A stretch of 64,000 nt of DNA from Sinotaia quadrata (GCA_028829895.1 CM054177.1:81231163-81295162); one strand, 5' to 3'. Shown: positions 49,051 to 61,674, numbered from the stretch's first letter. Translations and numbers: made by a program. Notes: generated by a model not told the origin, from the letters alone.

Positions 49051-50139
49051 CAGCATACTTTAAGTTTCTGATGTCGTCACTGTTTTGTACTATAAAATAA
49101 TCTTAGATTTAATATTGCTTACGTGTACGAGTGGTGCATTTTAAATGTCAAAATCACACTTTATAGCTTTGCACACGTAAATAAAGCTTATATGAGTTCA
49201 CTTAAATAAACTTATATTTTGTTTGGTATACATTTTGATTCATTCGTTCGTTATGTACCCTGCGTGTTGTGTATCACATCCTGGCTGTTTTTTTTTAAAT
49301 AAAAAAATACAATAAACGTCTTATCTATTTATGAATAATATGTTTGTAACATTTGTTGGTATAATATTTGTTGCCTTGATTTTGATAACATAGTAATGAC
49401 GCATATAAACTCTGACGTCACAATGGAACTTCTATCAACAAAATCCTGAAGCTAAAAACATACTGGAATGTTGCAAGCAATCTCCAGAGTCCAAATTACC
49501 AGTTGTCTAGTAGATGTTCTTGGATCATTTAGACATGTCTCATGCGACGGGCATCACTAAATACAAATCGAATTTGTATTAAATAATTAAATACAAATCC
49601 ACTTAGTCGCCGTCAGTACAGTTATCTCCTTTTATGAACAAAAAGAGCGTAGTTACCTGCCCTTAGCATCTGCATCTTGTTACCCACTGACAAGTAAACT
49701 TAGAATGGCAAAGAGAGTCACAAATATTGATAGATGTAATAATAGGTTTGTTAACTGCTTCTCTTGATATTGTTGTTAAATGATTATAAGTACTCACCCA
49801 ATAGCTCACCGCACCTTGTGCTTATCTTTATAGTGAGTAAATATATATAGTATATAACATATATTTTCATTAATAAACTCACTTCTTTCCCAAACATTTT
49901 CATATTTCTAAAGAAACGTTACACAAATGTACAAGGACAAGCAATATTGTTTTATAATAGCACGAGAATTAACTTAAGAAAATATGTATAGCACAAAATA
50001 TGTTCAAATTATTTTTATTATTCTACAATATCTTATGTGACGCATCGCAAAAAGTAATGGAAATATCAAATCTTTAATTATTCATCTATAAGTATTGGAC
50101 ATTGCCAATTCAGCTTTTAATTAAATAAACTATATATAT
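49051..50139. other. Intergenic, no gene supported
   Basis: Contains a small palindrome of AATACAAAT/ATTTGTATT at 49560-49580 followed by a further AATACAAATCC, and a CRE octamer at 49413-49420. Confidence 0.5.
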
Positions 50140-50312
50140 GTGCGTGTGTGTGTTTGTGTATGTGTTTGTGTATGTGTTTGTGTGTGTGTTTGTGTGTGTG
50201 TTTGTGTGTGTTTGTGTGTGTGTTTGTGTGTGTGCTTTTGTGTGTGTTTCTGTTTGTGTGCTTTTGTGTGTGTGTGTGTGTGTGTTTGTGTGCGTTTGTG
50301 TGTGTGTGTGTG
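50140..50312 (+). repeat. (TG)n/(TTTGTG)n microsatellite
   Basis: GT-rich array with regular TTTG interruptions. Cys/Val/Phe and His/Thr frames are artefacts. Confidence 0.96.
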
Positions 50313-50920
50313 TGATGTATAATGCATGTGTATTTATATAATGAATACGTATGTGTATGCATAGTAATATTGGAACAAGGTAAGAGGAAGTCTGAAGAGT
50401 GAGTGTGAGCACATTTCTAAGCATCTGTTTGTAACATCTATCTACTATATATATTTACTGATGTTAAAGAACGTTGTGATCAGGAGGTGGTCAGCATGCA
50501 CTCATTATACGATCTAAGCAAACGAAAGTCTAAAATTCCAGAAATGTTAGATGCTAGATGTGGATCCTGACAAAATCCGAAATGTCACGAAAATAGGATG
50601 TTAACCGTTCCGGATTTCCAACAAAAACGATTGGTAGACGTTCATAGTTTCTTTCGTTATGCTTCGAAGTAATTATACTTTTTTTTTACAAGGTAACGAA
50701 GATACTTATTAATTTAGAGATAATAGAATTTTTAAAAGTGAAATTTCAAAGAAGAAATATTTATACCGTAAACACAATTGCAAGTTTGGAGACGAACATC
50801 AACGAATGTACTGCACGGATAGAAATAGTCCACGAACTGACATATATCACTACGCGCCACGTCTACACCTATTATATTTATTTTTCGAAGCGCGAACTAA
50901 AATTTACAGAATATTGCGTT

Positions 50921-50921
<1 letters not shown>
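50313..50921. other. Intergenic, nothing recognised
   Basis: No supported feature. Confidence 0.5.

Positions 50922-51011
<90 letters not shown>
50922..51011 (+). repeat. (GT)n microsatellite
   Basis: About 90 bp of perfect GT dinucleotides. Confidence 0.98.
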
Positions 51012-51012
<1 letters not shown>

Positions 51013-51944
51013 TCAACTGAGAACCTTAGAAAGAAAGTACAAGTTTATTTGACATTATTACTTTTCTCCTTTAGCCTTCGAAACTAAATGGGTGTATGTG
51101 ATGCTTATATGAAGTAAACGTATGTGCTTGTGAGTGCGTCAGAGTAATACAAAGAGTTAAAACACGTAGAAATGCCCTTCTGTAATCAGAGAGAGCGAGT
51201 GGGTGGGGAAATACATGTAGAAGAAATGGTCAAGTAGGACAGTTTGGGGGAAGAGTAGGAGCTATATTAACTATGTGTGCTGCAGGCTCACTCCGGCCCA
51301 TTCAACTTCCCGTCTCCTTTTACACGTGATCCCGGCCTTTACCTCCGGGTACTGGTCCTCGTTCTCTGCCGTGTGGATCGCACTTTAAAGTACAAAGAGC
51401 CCCCACACTCTCCGCATTGGCTCTCTTGTCTCAGTGATCTCCCTTTGTGCGTGTGCTGTTCATTAACCATTAGTGTGTTTCCATTGATTGAACTCCCTTT
51501 GTTCATGTGCTGTTAAATAACCATTACTCTTAAGTTACCACTTTTAGTTTCTGTTTGGACATTTTCTAAGCTATGATATTTGAACTGGTGTTTGTGCAAG
51601 GAGTTCCAAGGACATCAGAGATGTTGTTGACCGAAGGACAGAGAGCCTTATAAATAATTCAGGGATTATCCAAAGATCTTGCTGTTTTTAACTCGCAACG
51701 TACTAGCTTGCATATTATAAAAGTGAATTCTCTCAGTCTCTGTTCACATTGGTGCGTTTTCTTGAGTCTTGGATTAATCACCAATGTATAATACTTAGCA
51801 CAGTGGTAAAGAAAGTAATAAATTTAATTTAATAACATCACTATTCTGTCAAGACGGCAATACACCTGCTTATCAAAATGTTATCAGTAATCGAAGTTAA
51901 TCGAGGCACAAAAAGTCAATAATAGATCCTAAGCTACTCCCTAC
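51012..51944. other. Intergenic; 51280-51530 GC-richer but unassigned
   Basis: The 51280-51530 part has balanced composition and a 79-codon open frame, with a duplicated GTGCTGTTNANTAACCATTA near its end. No family was recognised. Confidence 0.4.
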
Positions 51945-52065
51945 TATATCTAATACATAAAATTAAATCCCGTTAAATTAATTTAATCTCTACTATATCT
52001 AATACATAAAATTAGGTCCCGGTAAATTAGTCTACTATCTACTATATCTAATACATAAAATTAAA
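51945..52065 (+). repeat. About 42-bp tandem repeat, 3 copies
   Basis: CTACTATATCTAATACATAA + AATTARRTCCCGGTAAATTA units. Confidence 0.88.
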
Positions 52066-52445
52066 TAATAACACTTTTCACTATATAGTTTCAAATGTTA
52101 ATGTTCATCAATATAACGCTTTTTTCCTCTGGAAAAAGTTCTGCAAAGGATCACCCTTCCCATGTTAACTACAATAGAGAAATTGTCCTGGATGAATACC
52201 ATCTCGCTATTGACGTCACATGACCGTCATAAACGAATGCATCGTCTGATCCCTTTCTTCTGACTTGCTCACACCATGAAGCTCGATGTAATTTAACTGA
52301 AGTCTCTTGCTGAGATCACTGACAAATGAAAAAAAAACATGAAGAAAACACAACGAACTGGAAACCAAATCCCCTGCAATCCAATGGCTGCAGTATGAAG
52401 TAAAAATTATGTAACTACGAATGTGTATGCAGGACTAATTCTCGA
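52066..52445. other. Intergenic, nothing recognised
   Basis: One CRE octamer at 52211-52218. Confidence 0.5.
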
Positions 52446-52724
52446 GTTACAAATTCGCTATCTAACCCTGAAGATAGTTACAAATTCGCTATCTAACCCT
52501 GAAGAGAGTTACAAATTCGCTATCTAACCCTGAAGATAGTTACAAATTCGCTATCTAACCCTGAAGAGAGTTACAAATTCGCTATCTAACCTTGAAGAGA
52601 GTTACAAATTCGCTATCTAACCCTGAAGATAGTTACAAATTCGCTATCTAACCCTGAAGACAATTTCAAATTCGCTATCCAACCATGAAGAGAGTTACAA
52701 ATTAGCTATCTAACCCGGAAGAGA
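52446..52724 (+). repeat. 31-bp minisatellite, 9 copies
   Basis: TTACAAATTCGCTATCTAAC + CCTGAAGAKAG units at 31-bp spacing, with divergence concentrated in the last two. Confidence 0.95.
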
Positions 52725-53467
52725 ATAAACTTTATTTAATATTAAATCATATTCTTGCACGCAATAAAGGAAAAGAGATTACTCATACCTTTTCTAAGTC
52801 AATATCTTGTGAAGATTATGAATCATCTAAATCATTTAATCTTTTTTTTTTCTCAGAAGTCAAAATGACTTCAAACACACTCTGATGCCAAGATTGATAC
52901 TAGCAATTGGACTATTTCTTTTCGGGATCTTATGTCTAGGATGGTGGTAGAAAAGTTATTCTTAATTCTTATTTTTTGACTCGTGACGTTGACTCCTGTC
53001 ACATAATATGTACGTCATACATTAAATCCTTGCACTGTCAGCGTTAAAAAGTTTATTTTCACCTTTCATTCATAAAGGGAAGTTTTCTGTGGATGCGGCT
53101 TTCTGACTTCTGACATTTTATTTGTTAAGTACCTAGGTGCTGACTAGCTACCCGTGGTCAGGGATTTTCTGTCTCTCGCACAAGCAATTAACTCTAAAAC
53201 ATGTTCATTCTCACACTGGATACATGAGTCAGGGATTTTATTTCTCCCACACAGACAATTAACTTTAAAGCATTTCCATTCCAGCCCACACTGCATACGA
53301 CCCAGGTTGTTTTGTTTGTTATTTTGAAGTGTGTGGTTGGTTAACCTTTATATGCATTATGTTTGTCACATCTATGACTTCCATTTTATAAATAAAATAC
53401 ATTTGTAATATTTATTTCCTGCATCTAGGGATAAATTAATCAATAAATCACTGAGGAGATTGACGAA
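52725..53467. other. Intergenic, nothing recognised
   Basis: Two weakly similar stretches near 53155 and 53225 (GTCAGGGATTTTNTNTCTC ... CAATTAACT) indicate a small local duplication. Confidence 0.5.
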
Positions 53468-54140
53468 GGCTCATCCCTAGAGAACAAAAACACTACATAA
53501 TAAATCATCCCTAGAGAACAAAACACTACATAATAACTCATCCCTAGAGAACAAAACACTACATAATAAATCATCCCTAGAGAACAAAACACTACATAAT
53601 AACTCATCCCTAGAGAACAAAACACTACATAATAACTTATCCCTAGAGAACAAAACACTACATAATAACTCATCCCTAGAGAACAAAACACTACATAATA
53701 ACTCATCCCTAGAGAACAAAACACTACATAATAACTTATCCCTAGAGAACAAAACACTACATAATAACTTAGCCCTAGAGAAGAAAATACTACATAATAA
53801 CTCATCCCTAAAAAACAAACCACTACATAATAACTTATCCCTAGAGAACAAAGCACTACATAATAACTCATCCCTAGAGAACAAAACACTACATAATAAC
53901 TCATCCCTAGAGAACAAAACACTACATAATAAATCATCCCTAGAGAACAAAACACTACATAATAAATCATCCCTAGAGAAGAAAACACAACATAATAACA
54001 TAGACCTAGAGAAGAAAACACTACATAATAACTCATCCCTTGAGAAGAAAACACTACATAATAACTTAGCCCTAGAGAAGAAAACACTACATAATAACTC
54101 ATCCCTAGAGAAGAAAACACTACATAATAACTTAGCCCTT
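53468..54140 (-). repeat. 33-bp minisatellite, about 20 copies, open in two minus-strand frames
   Basis: TCATCCCTAGAGAACAAAAC + ACTACATAATAAC units at exact 33-bp spacing. On the minus strand two different frames stay open for over 220 codons, one reading YYVVFCSLGMS and the other LLCSVLFSRDE. Keeping two frames open at once is expected of any stop-free unit of 3n length and argues against a real protein. SNP variants (AACTCATC, AACTTAGC, AAATCATC) are shuffled along the array. Confidence 0.95.
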
Positions 54141-56164
54141 GCTGTCAATTTACACCCTTAGCAACATTTGGCACTTGACTTGGGGGACATTATGGTTGTT
54201 GTAAATAAATCACACATATACGCGTGCAATCTGTTTGTTTTTTTTACTGTTACTTATATGTTTGCAAAATTTAACTGTAGTACCCAGTCCAATAAATTAG
54301 GGGATACTGAATTAAAACTGGAGCTTTAATACTTTTCACCACATTGCTTTGTTAGAGCATTTATTGTTGAAAGACTCTCCTTGTAATACTTCATAGATTC
54401 TTGAGTTTACTGAGGAAAGGATGTATGCTGGTTAACTGAGGAAGTACGGTGGATGAGAGAAGAAGGAATGAAAGCACGCAACTCACACCAGCATTCACAT
54501 CTATAAGATCTACATCTAACAAGATATAAGTTCATTGCTTACTCTCTTGAAAACCAACACTTTAAAGCTCATTCCATCTTTAATTCATTTTTGTTTTCGG
54601 TGTTGCTTTGAAAATTTCTACAAATTGCAATTTATTACCTAGCCTCAAAATGAAAGTCTGTATTCAAAATGTTTAATACGTGAGTAATATGTGATGATCT
54701 GAAGAAAAGGGGAAAGAAATAAATGAATTCATTTTGAAAGATTTTGATTTAATTAGAGCCTGGTACAGATACACATGGGACCTTGGAAGTTCTCTTCCCG
54801 TCTTTCTTATTTTAATTTCCTTTGGAGGAGTGAGAGAGAGAATAGAAGAAAGATGATGAAATTTACAAGATTCTTGGGAGAGCTGACAACCTTCCCCATC
54901 ACCACCCCGAGTTTTGAAGGGACGAGAGTTTTTTGTGTCCCTCGGCTCTGTCTCTGGACCAACCTGACATAATCTTATTTTCTGGGTTTAAATTGTCTAA
55001 TGTAACAGAAATAATCGTGTTCTTCAATTTATTTTATTGTTGTTTTTCAAAATATTACATTATTTAATTATTCACGTATTATTTATTTTAAGTGGAATAT
55101 TGAATGGAAGTTTGTGTTGGTCGGCTCTGAAACACGACCGTTGCATAACGAGTACCAGTTATATGCGAGATGTTATAGCGCCTGGGGAAATGCGATACGA
55201 CTGGGGCAGACGAGTGTTGAGGCTGTGAACAAGAGAGGGATGAATAAATGGACTATAATTTGAATGAAAGGGCTGTTAGCAGGATGCGTGTGTATGTGCG
55301 TGTGTGTGATTGTTCGAGTGGGGCAATATTCCACAGCAGTAGCTTCAAAAAAGCTCACTCTATTTTTGCTCCTGAACAGACTTACCTCCATAGCACATCG
55401 CCAAGCTTCAATGGTCCAATGCATTGCTAAAGGTGGGTCTGTTCCACAGAGAATGAATGAAGAAAACCACACGAAACCCCCAGATATAAAATTTTTATTT
55501 TGGTTTAGAAATGTGTTTTTATTTCACCAGCAAAATTCTGTAAATGTAAGAAGTGAGGTTACATTTTGCAATGTTTAAAACATAAATTTAATGGGTTTTT
55601 TCTAATGTTGAAAAATTAGTTTGTTTAGGGTGGTCTGAGTTCTTTATATAATTCTGATAAATAGCTTTTGTTTGGTTTCAGCTGAGTGATACTCTTGATG
55701 CACACACTTTTTAAAAGTATAAATTGAAAAGTTGGCCAAGATTTTACAAACGATGATGGTTTGTGATAAATTGATCATAAGTGAATACCAGGTGTTTTCG
55801 AAATTCTTATATGTTGAGTTATCATTTGTTTGAATGGCGAGTCGTGTGTATTGGGTCAAAGAGTTCATTGAAAGCAGAATACGGTCATAAGTGAGACTCC
55901 ACCTCACTTTTTAAGAAGTAATCAAAGTTTCTTTCTTTAATATAGACCTTCTTTAATCGAGTTGAACATGGTCTATCTTCTGGGTACCTTTCAGAATAAT
56001 TCCTGAACTTCCTTAAATATAAAGGAATAATTTTGTTATTATAGAGTATCGAATGCCGAGTTCGTATGTGAAAGTGGTTTAGTGTGACCTTAGGAAGACA
56101 ATGGATGCTCAGGTTCAGGAGGAGATAACCTCACTATTACATAGAAGTGCATTTGATTAATATT
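54141..56164. other. Intergenic, no gene supported
   Basis: Open frames of 60-104 codons near 54775-55578 lie on both strands without recognisable domains. Confidence 0.45.
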
Positions 56165-56196
56165 TAACTCTATGTAACAAAGTGGTGCACGTCACA
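56165..56196 (+). mobile_element. Possible family A right terminus
   Basis: TAACAAAGTGGTGCACGTCACA matches the conserved family A end. Sequence upstream is too diverged to align by eye. Confidence 0.4.
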
Positions 56197-56445
56197 GTAT
56201 GTAATTAACATCTAAGACAAGAAAACATTAATTGCGTGTGTGTAAAAATGTCTAAGCATGTAAATAGTGTTATAGATCTACATAATATGCAGTCTGACAG
56301 ATGCCATTAATGTGTGACGATATATATATAAGAAGACTACTTTCTTTGACTTCTAGCCCGAAATTTATTTCCTTCTATGTCCGCTGAACTCGATCGTTCA
56401 GTTTGGTGAGCGCGAACATGTGCGTGTTTCAGTTTTTGCTTGTTG

Positions 56446-56535
56446 ATGTTGATGTTGAAGTTGACATTGAGGTTGATGTTGACGCTGATGTTAATGTTGA
56501 CTTTGATGTTGATGTTAATGTTGATGTCGTTAATG
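56446..56535 (+). repeat. (GTTGAT)n-like imperfect hexamer array
   Basis: GTTGATGTTGATGTTGAAGT-type words. The minus strand reads as Asn-Ile-Asn-Ile repeats, a by-product. Confidence 0.85.
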
Positions 56536-56688
56536 TAAAAACTTGTCATCTTTTTGCCAGTTTCTTGAATCGAAACTGAATTCACCAATTCCCGTATCAG
56601 GTTGTCAATGGAAGAAAGTAGAGATGGGATTGAGATAGTGAGAGAGATGTATAACTTATTCTAAAGAAGGAGATGGATGCTTAGGAGT

Positions 56689-56689
<1 letters not shown>

Positions 56690-56740
<51 letters not shown>
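56690..56740 (+). repeat. (GT)n microsatellite
   Basis: 51 bp of GT dinucleotides. Confidence 0.98.
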
Positions 56741-56742
<2 letters not shown>

Positions 56743-56991
56743 ATCGCTCCCTCTGAATGGATGAAATGTAGACGGGCAAAGAATATTACTCATGATGGTG
56801 GTCGTAGTCAAGTTCTCCTTGAAGAGAAATCTAATGAATTATCTCACACCAGAGACATACAACACGCCACTCTGAGCAGACACGTCGGAAGTGGATCTCA
56901 CATTCAAACGCTTTCGATGTTTATCACACTATACAATCTAACAGTATGCCTTTTTTTCCCCAGCACAAACAATGAAAGAAAGGGAAGCACA

Positions 56992-57031
<40 letters not shown>

Positions 57032-57043
57032 CGTACACACTCA

Positions 57044-57086
<43 letters not shown>
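56992..57086 (+). repeat. (AC)n microsatellite
   Basis: AC dinucleotides with AAAC and TCAC interruptions. Confidence 0.97.
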
Positions 57087-57089
<3 letters not shown>

Positions 57090-57270
57090 GGCCTATGCAC
57101 ATACGCTAACTGGTATCTGGTCTATGACTTAAGAGCGCTTTAATGAGGCGCCGGAAGACGTGAACCTGACTAAAAGGAAGTCTGTCTTTCCGATGATAGA
57201 CAAGTGGTTCCTATTCGTCTGTTGTGCCCACTGCATTCGAGAAAGCTTTCAGTTCTTTTTTTCCTTTTCC

Positions 57271-57388
57271 TTAGCATACATCCTTTCTTTTTTCTTTCAG
57301 AAGGATAAACACAGGGCTATGTGGAATTTAGCATACATCCTTTCTTTTTTTTCTTTCAGAAAGAAAAACACAGGGCTATGTGGAATTT
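57271..57388 (+). repeat. 59-bp direct duplication containing a pyrimidine-CAG motif
   Basis: TTAGCATACATCCTTTCTTT ... CTTTCAGAA ... CACAGGGCTATGTGGAAT occurs twice. Each copy contains a splice-acceptor-like tract by composition only. Confidence 0.88.
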
Positions 57389-57532
57389 AGCATTCTCAAT
57401 AAGTTTATTTTTCATTTAAAAAAATAAACTTGTATATCGTGACACGCAGGCATGTTTAAAGGTATAAACGGATATACGATTGACCGGTGGACGAATGGAT
57501 AGATGACTATGCTGGCTGCCAGAAAGAGGAAT

Positions 57533-57690
57533 GAATGGATGGATGGATGGATGGATGGATATATCAATTGAATTATGGACAAATGAATGGAAGGATATGC
57601 AGATTGACTGATGGATATTCATAAATGAATGGGTAGGTGGATGGATGGATGGGTATGCCGACTGAATGATAGACGAATGGACGGGTGGAT
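57533..57690 (+). repeat. Degenerate (GGAT)n / (GAAT)n array
   Basis: A perfect core of ATGGATGG near 57536-57560 with decaying flanks. Confidence 0.85.
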
Positions 57691-57825
57691 CGATTGTCGA
57701 ATTGAAAGATGACAAATATTACGTTTAGTGCTAGTAATTAAGTTATACACAAAAATAGTTATTTTATTTCTAACATAAAAGTCTTGCTAGCTGTTTCTGC
57801 CTGAATGATTGATTGATTTAATTTA

Positions 57826-57900
57826 TTAGAGTGAGTGAATGAGTGAGAGTGAGTGAGTGATAAGATAGAAATATGTGTGCGTGCGTGCGTGCGTGCGTAA
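57826..57900 (+). repeat. (GAGT)n and (GTGC)n short arrays
   Basis: GAGTGAGT runs at 57829-57860 and GTGCGTGC at 57877-57898. Confidence 0.88.
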
Positions 57901-59032
57901 TGAGGTACCGAATAATGTATGTATTAGTGAGTTATTTATGAGCTTCATTCTAGCATACATTTCCGAATACGTATGATTTCTAGAACAGAATTCTCTAGTT
58001 AATAGACCTGAATATTGACAGAAAGATGAAAACACAGAGTAGGAGGTCTAATAACACGAAAATGACTTCAATTTGCTGCAACAGACACCACGCAGCCGTC
58101 TCTTCACGCCTGAGAAGACTGGTCTTGACAGCTGCCTGTTTATGTCCCAACATGCAAACTGTCAAGAGGTGATGTAGTAATCCCTTCCTTCATAACCCGG
58201 TGGGCAGAAATAACCGTTTGTTTTGGTGCCACCAATCTCGATACCGCGCTACTGATAACCACATTGATAGCTGAATCAACTAGTGTCACCCCCGTATCCG
58301 GGCCGTGTGCATGTCACCAGTGAAGTTTGGTGCGTCACGTGTGGACAACACGTTACCAATGGCAACACACGTTGCTGTCTCTTCAACCTTAGGGTTGACT
58401 TTCACAGTATTTGGTTCATGTGTCAAACTGTGAAAGCTATCAAGCGAAGATGGAGTGCTCAGATGGCTTGAATTATACTCGCATCTTGCCAAAGGACAAG
58501 ACTGAAATGGAATGCGGTGCGTACTTCCGATCGTGCCAAAACGAGGCTCTTCTCGTTCTTTGTTTATGTTTCTTCCGCTCCTGGTAGTCACGCTTAATGC
58601 TGGCGGACCGACCGCATCCAAAACAAAGCGCTGGGGTGTTTTTTTGTTTATCCTTAACATCACTGTTGTTTACGGTATGCTCCTTTTTTGGGGATATGGA
58701 GTGGGCGCCCTTGTCGTTAGTCTTACTGAACTGTTGGAGTGAGGATGGGGGTTTCAGGTTAGAGTTCTATCAATACTCTGTCAGTATGTCCAACATGGGT
58801 TGTCTGCACCTTAATATTGTGGCTGCTAGTTATGTCGCTAGCCGAAAAGACTATCCGAGTCCCCTTATTTCATCAGCTGTTTTATCTCCAACCTTTCTGT
58901 TCAAAGGTGAGGAAAGTTTCTTACGCTTCCTACCCCCCCATACTCTAGTTCTTTTTCCCCAGCATTTAAGTCTTTACAGTTTGAATGTTAAATCACGAAC
59001 TTTAGAACGTTCTGTGTATACCTACCTTTTGC
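57901..59032. other. GC-richer stretch around 58060-58760, unassigned
   Basis: Base composition between about 58060 and 58760 resembles coding or ancient unique DNA. Overlapping open frames exist (minus 58286-58663, 125 aa; plus 58597-59067, 156 aa), but neither has a recognisable domain, and I see no paired splice sites. It could hold an exon of an unidentified gene. Confidence 0.3.
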
Positions 59033-59110
59033 TTCCTCCCATCTTTAAAATTCCCTTGTGGAACTAATTTCTTCCTCCCATCTTTAAAATTCCCTTGTGG
59101 AACTAATTTC
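59033..59110 (+). repeat. 39-bp direct duplication
   Basis: CTTCCTCCCATCTTTAAAAT + TCCCTTGTGGAACTAATTT twice in tandem. Confidence 0.92.
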
Positions 59111-59746
59111 TTCTCTCCTTGTTAGGTGGTAGGCTGAAGACGTGTGAGTTGGGGGGGGGTGTATTTCATCTGACTCTATTTCAAAATTTCTAACATTTTG
59201 TTCTTTAAAGACACTAATGATATTTTATGTTTCTTGTCTCTTCCATCATTTCTTATTTAAATTCCTCTCTTTCTAGTCTACCCCTCTTGTCACTTTCGAT
59301 GCTCAATCCTTCAGCTGTTTTTCTTATTTCTACAAAGACTGTCACATATTCCTCAAAGATGCTGCCCTCTCCTTCTCATATTCTGTCCATTTTATTCTAT
59401 CCTCTACTGTGACCTCAATTTTAAAGTTTCTCAAATTAACGTATATCTTACTGAAGGTCAGTATAAGCTATCACCGTCCGAGCACGCTATTTGTAAGTAC
59501 ACATCACACGTAAGCAAACTGACAAACCAGAATATAGATCTTTAAAATACCAGCACCAATTTTATACAATACAATTTCTACCTATGTGTCATTAGTAGAA
59601 ATTATTGCAATATATATCGTTGCAAATACAAAATGCAATCAATAAATTAAAACGTAAACAGGATTGAAAACTTAAGGAAGTCAAGAGTTCTGATTTTTAT
59701 ATAATTAATTATTTCTAATCTATTCAGCCAACTGGATTACAGTATT

Positions 59747-59779
<33 letters not shown>

Positions 59780-59975
59780 TCAAATGCTGACAATAAGGCT
59801 ATATAAATGAAATCTGACACCAAAAGTATATAAAACAACTAAATATTATTTGCTAAATAATGTAAATAATAAAGTGAAACAAACACACCTAATGTCATCT
59901 AAATATCGTAGATAATAAAGTGAAATAAACACCTGAAATAAGTCAGCTAAATAATGCAAATAATATATCTACCTA
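59111..59975. other. Intergenic, nothing recognised
   Basis: A small (AC)n(AG)n patch lies at about 59749-59779. AATAATGTAAATAATAAAGT-like words repeat weakly near 59850-59970. Confidence 0.5.
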
Positions 59976-60241
59976 TAAGTATTCCTTAGTCTTGCCGACC
60001 GTCGGGGCACCACTGATGACCTGACAGCCAGATTCCTCCATTCCATTCTGTTCTCTGATAATCTTTCTGTGTCGCTCAATTTCAGTCCTGTCCACTCTGA
60101 GACGTTGTCCTCCCATCTTTTCCTCTGTCTTCCTCTCCTTCTCCCTCCGTGTACAGTACTTGCATGATTCTCGTGGCACGCCCTGTTGATCGTGTGATAT
60201 ACACATACTGTGACATTTCCACCCCTTTTATTTATTGTCAC
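59976..60241 (-). pseudogene. C-terminal tail of an APE-type LINE reverse transcriptase
   Basis: The open frame encodes the basic segment GRRRGRQRKRWEDNVSEWTG followed by ENRMEWRNLAVRSSVVPRR, the conserved C-terminal end of a widespread invertebrate LINE ORF2. No RT core adjoins it. It lies on the same strand as, and 3' of, the RT fragment at 62086-63550, so both may be remnants of one insertion that lost its middle and gained 1.8 kb. Confidence 0.8.
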
Positions 60242-60325
60242 ACTTATACCCTATATTTTCTTAATAACCGTATTTGTTAGGAAATGTTTAGTGGGGAGTG
60301 CATGCTCGTACTACAGCACATATAT

Positions 60326-60805
60326 AGACATCGCCACTGCACGTTTAGTGCAACACAATGTGGGGAGATAAGTAGACATCACCACTGCACGTTTAGTGCA
60401 ACACAATGTGGGGAGTTAAGTAGACATCACCACTGCACGTTTAGTGCAACACAATGTGGGGAGTTAAGTAGACATCACCACTGCACGTTTAGTGCAACAC
60501 AATGTGGGGAGTTAAGTAGACATCACCACTGCACGTTTAGTGCAACACAATGTGGGGAGTTAAGTAGACATCACCACTGCACGTTTAGTGCAACACAATG
60601 TGGGGAGTTAAGTAGACATCACCACTGCACGTTTAGTGCAACACAATGTGGGGAGTTAAGTAGACATCACCACTGCACGTTTAGTGCAACACAATGTGGG
60701 GAGTTAAGTAGACATCGCCACTGCACGTTTAGTGCAACACAATGTGGGGAGTTAAGTAGACATCACCACTGCACGTTTAGTGCAACACAATGTGGGGAGA
60801 TAAAC
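60326..60805 (+). repeat. 48-bp minisatellite, 10 copies
   Basis: AGACATCACCACTGCACGTT + TAGTGCAACACAATGTGGGG units at 48-bp spacing, almost identical. Each unit contains a small TGCAC/GTGCA hairpin. The 16-codon unit gives a 187-aa open frame that I regard as incidental. It lies between the two APE-LINE fragments. Confidence 0.96.
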
Positions 60806-61614
60806 TACGCTCTGCTTACCAGCAGCGGGAGAGACATCTGTAATTAAACTGAATCATTGTCCTTTCCTGTGTAACACAATAGGTCCCATTTCCTTAATTT
60901 ACCGTTACTTGTCTCAGAAGACCACTCGCGTACAGACGTTCTATCCAACCCACCCCACCCCCTCCCCCGTTTGGAGTTTTCTCGAGGAAAAAGCTGAGAG
61001 TAGAGAAAACCTCCGAGTTATAAATGATTTTGCTAAAAGTGAATATATTGATTTTTTTGTTCTTTTGTGAATAAAGAAAAGAAGAATGTACATTTTATAA
61101 CAATTTCCAATGTGTCTATATGCTGGCATGATTCTAGGACATCAATATAAATTATAGAAATGTTGTTTGAATGTATGCTGATTGAGTTAATACGACTACA
61201 CGCTAATTTCGTATCAAGACTCTGTTGACTTCTATTCTGCGTGAAATTATATTTGATTCAGAATCATCTCTCATCATAACTTTGATGTGGGAAAACACCA
61301 GTTATGCCTTAGATATTTTCTATGCTATTACAATTCTTACTGATTTATACAACTGTATTTAGAAGTGTAAATGCGTTTCAATTTATTAATATTTTGTACA
61401 TGAAATAAGCACATTGTATCTTATAATGAATTGGTGGATTAATGTAGAAACTGGGAAACACACACATATATATATATATATCATTAATGACTGTAAAAGA
61501 GAAGATTGATAATGTCGCCATTCTACAGAAGGTCATTGTATTTTCTACAGTTAGAAAAAAAACTCCTGGTTCATTTTTACCGTTATCTCTGCTGTGCTGG
61601 CTTTGTGTACTGAC
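60806..61614. other. Intergenic, nothing recognised
   Basis: C-rich patch at 60949-60969 and a short (AT)n at about 61466-61481. No gene. Confidence 0.5.
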
Positions 61615-61674
61615 GAGAGACGAACAAGGGCATATGCATGTCAGTACACATGCATATGCCCTTGTTCGTCTCTC
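61615..61674. repeat. Perfect 26-bp inverted repeat with 8-base loop
   Basis: Arm 61615-61640 (GAGAGACGAACAAGGGCATA...) is the exact reverse complement of 61649-61674; the spacer is TCAGTACA. In addition TGTACTGAC just outside the left arm (about 61605-61613) is complementary to GTCAGTACA spanning the loop. It may be a stem-loop RNA, a recent palindromic duplication or a transposon foot. Confidence 0.97.

Noticed and set aside
50138..50424. Cys/Val or His/Thr-rich proteins over GT/AC arrays
   Set aside because: Dinucleotide repeats give such frames automatically; the same applies at 15.6, 29.4, 50.9, 56.7 and 57.0 kb.
57271..57388. Tandem splice acceptors
   Set aside because: The CTTTCAG tracts are part of a simple 59-bp duplication with no exon after them.
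58286..58663. 125-aa minus-strand open frame as a gene
   Set aside because: No recognisable domain, competing open frames on the other strand and no splice context. Kept only as an unassigned GC-richer region.
60284..60847. 187-aa His/Cys-rich repeat protein
   Set aside because: It is explained by a 48-bp tandem unit. The unique flanks contribute little and show no domain.
61615..61674. MicroRNA precursor
   Set aside because: The stem is perfectly paired with an 8-base loop and lacks the bulges and length usual for animal precursors; left as an unexplained palindrome.
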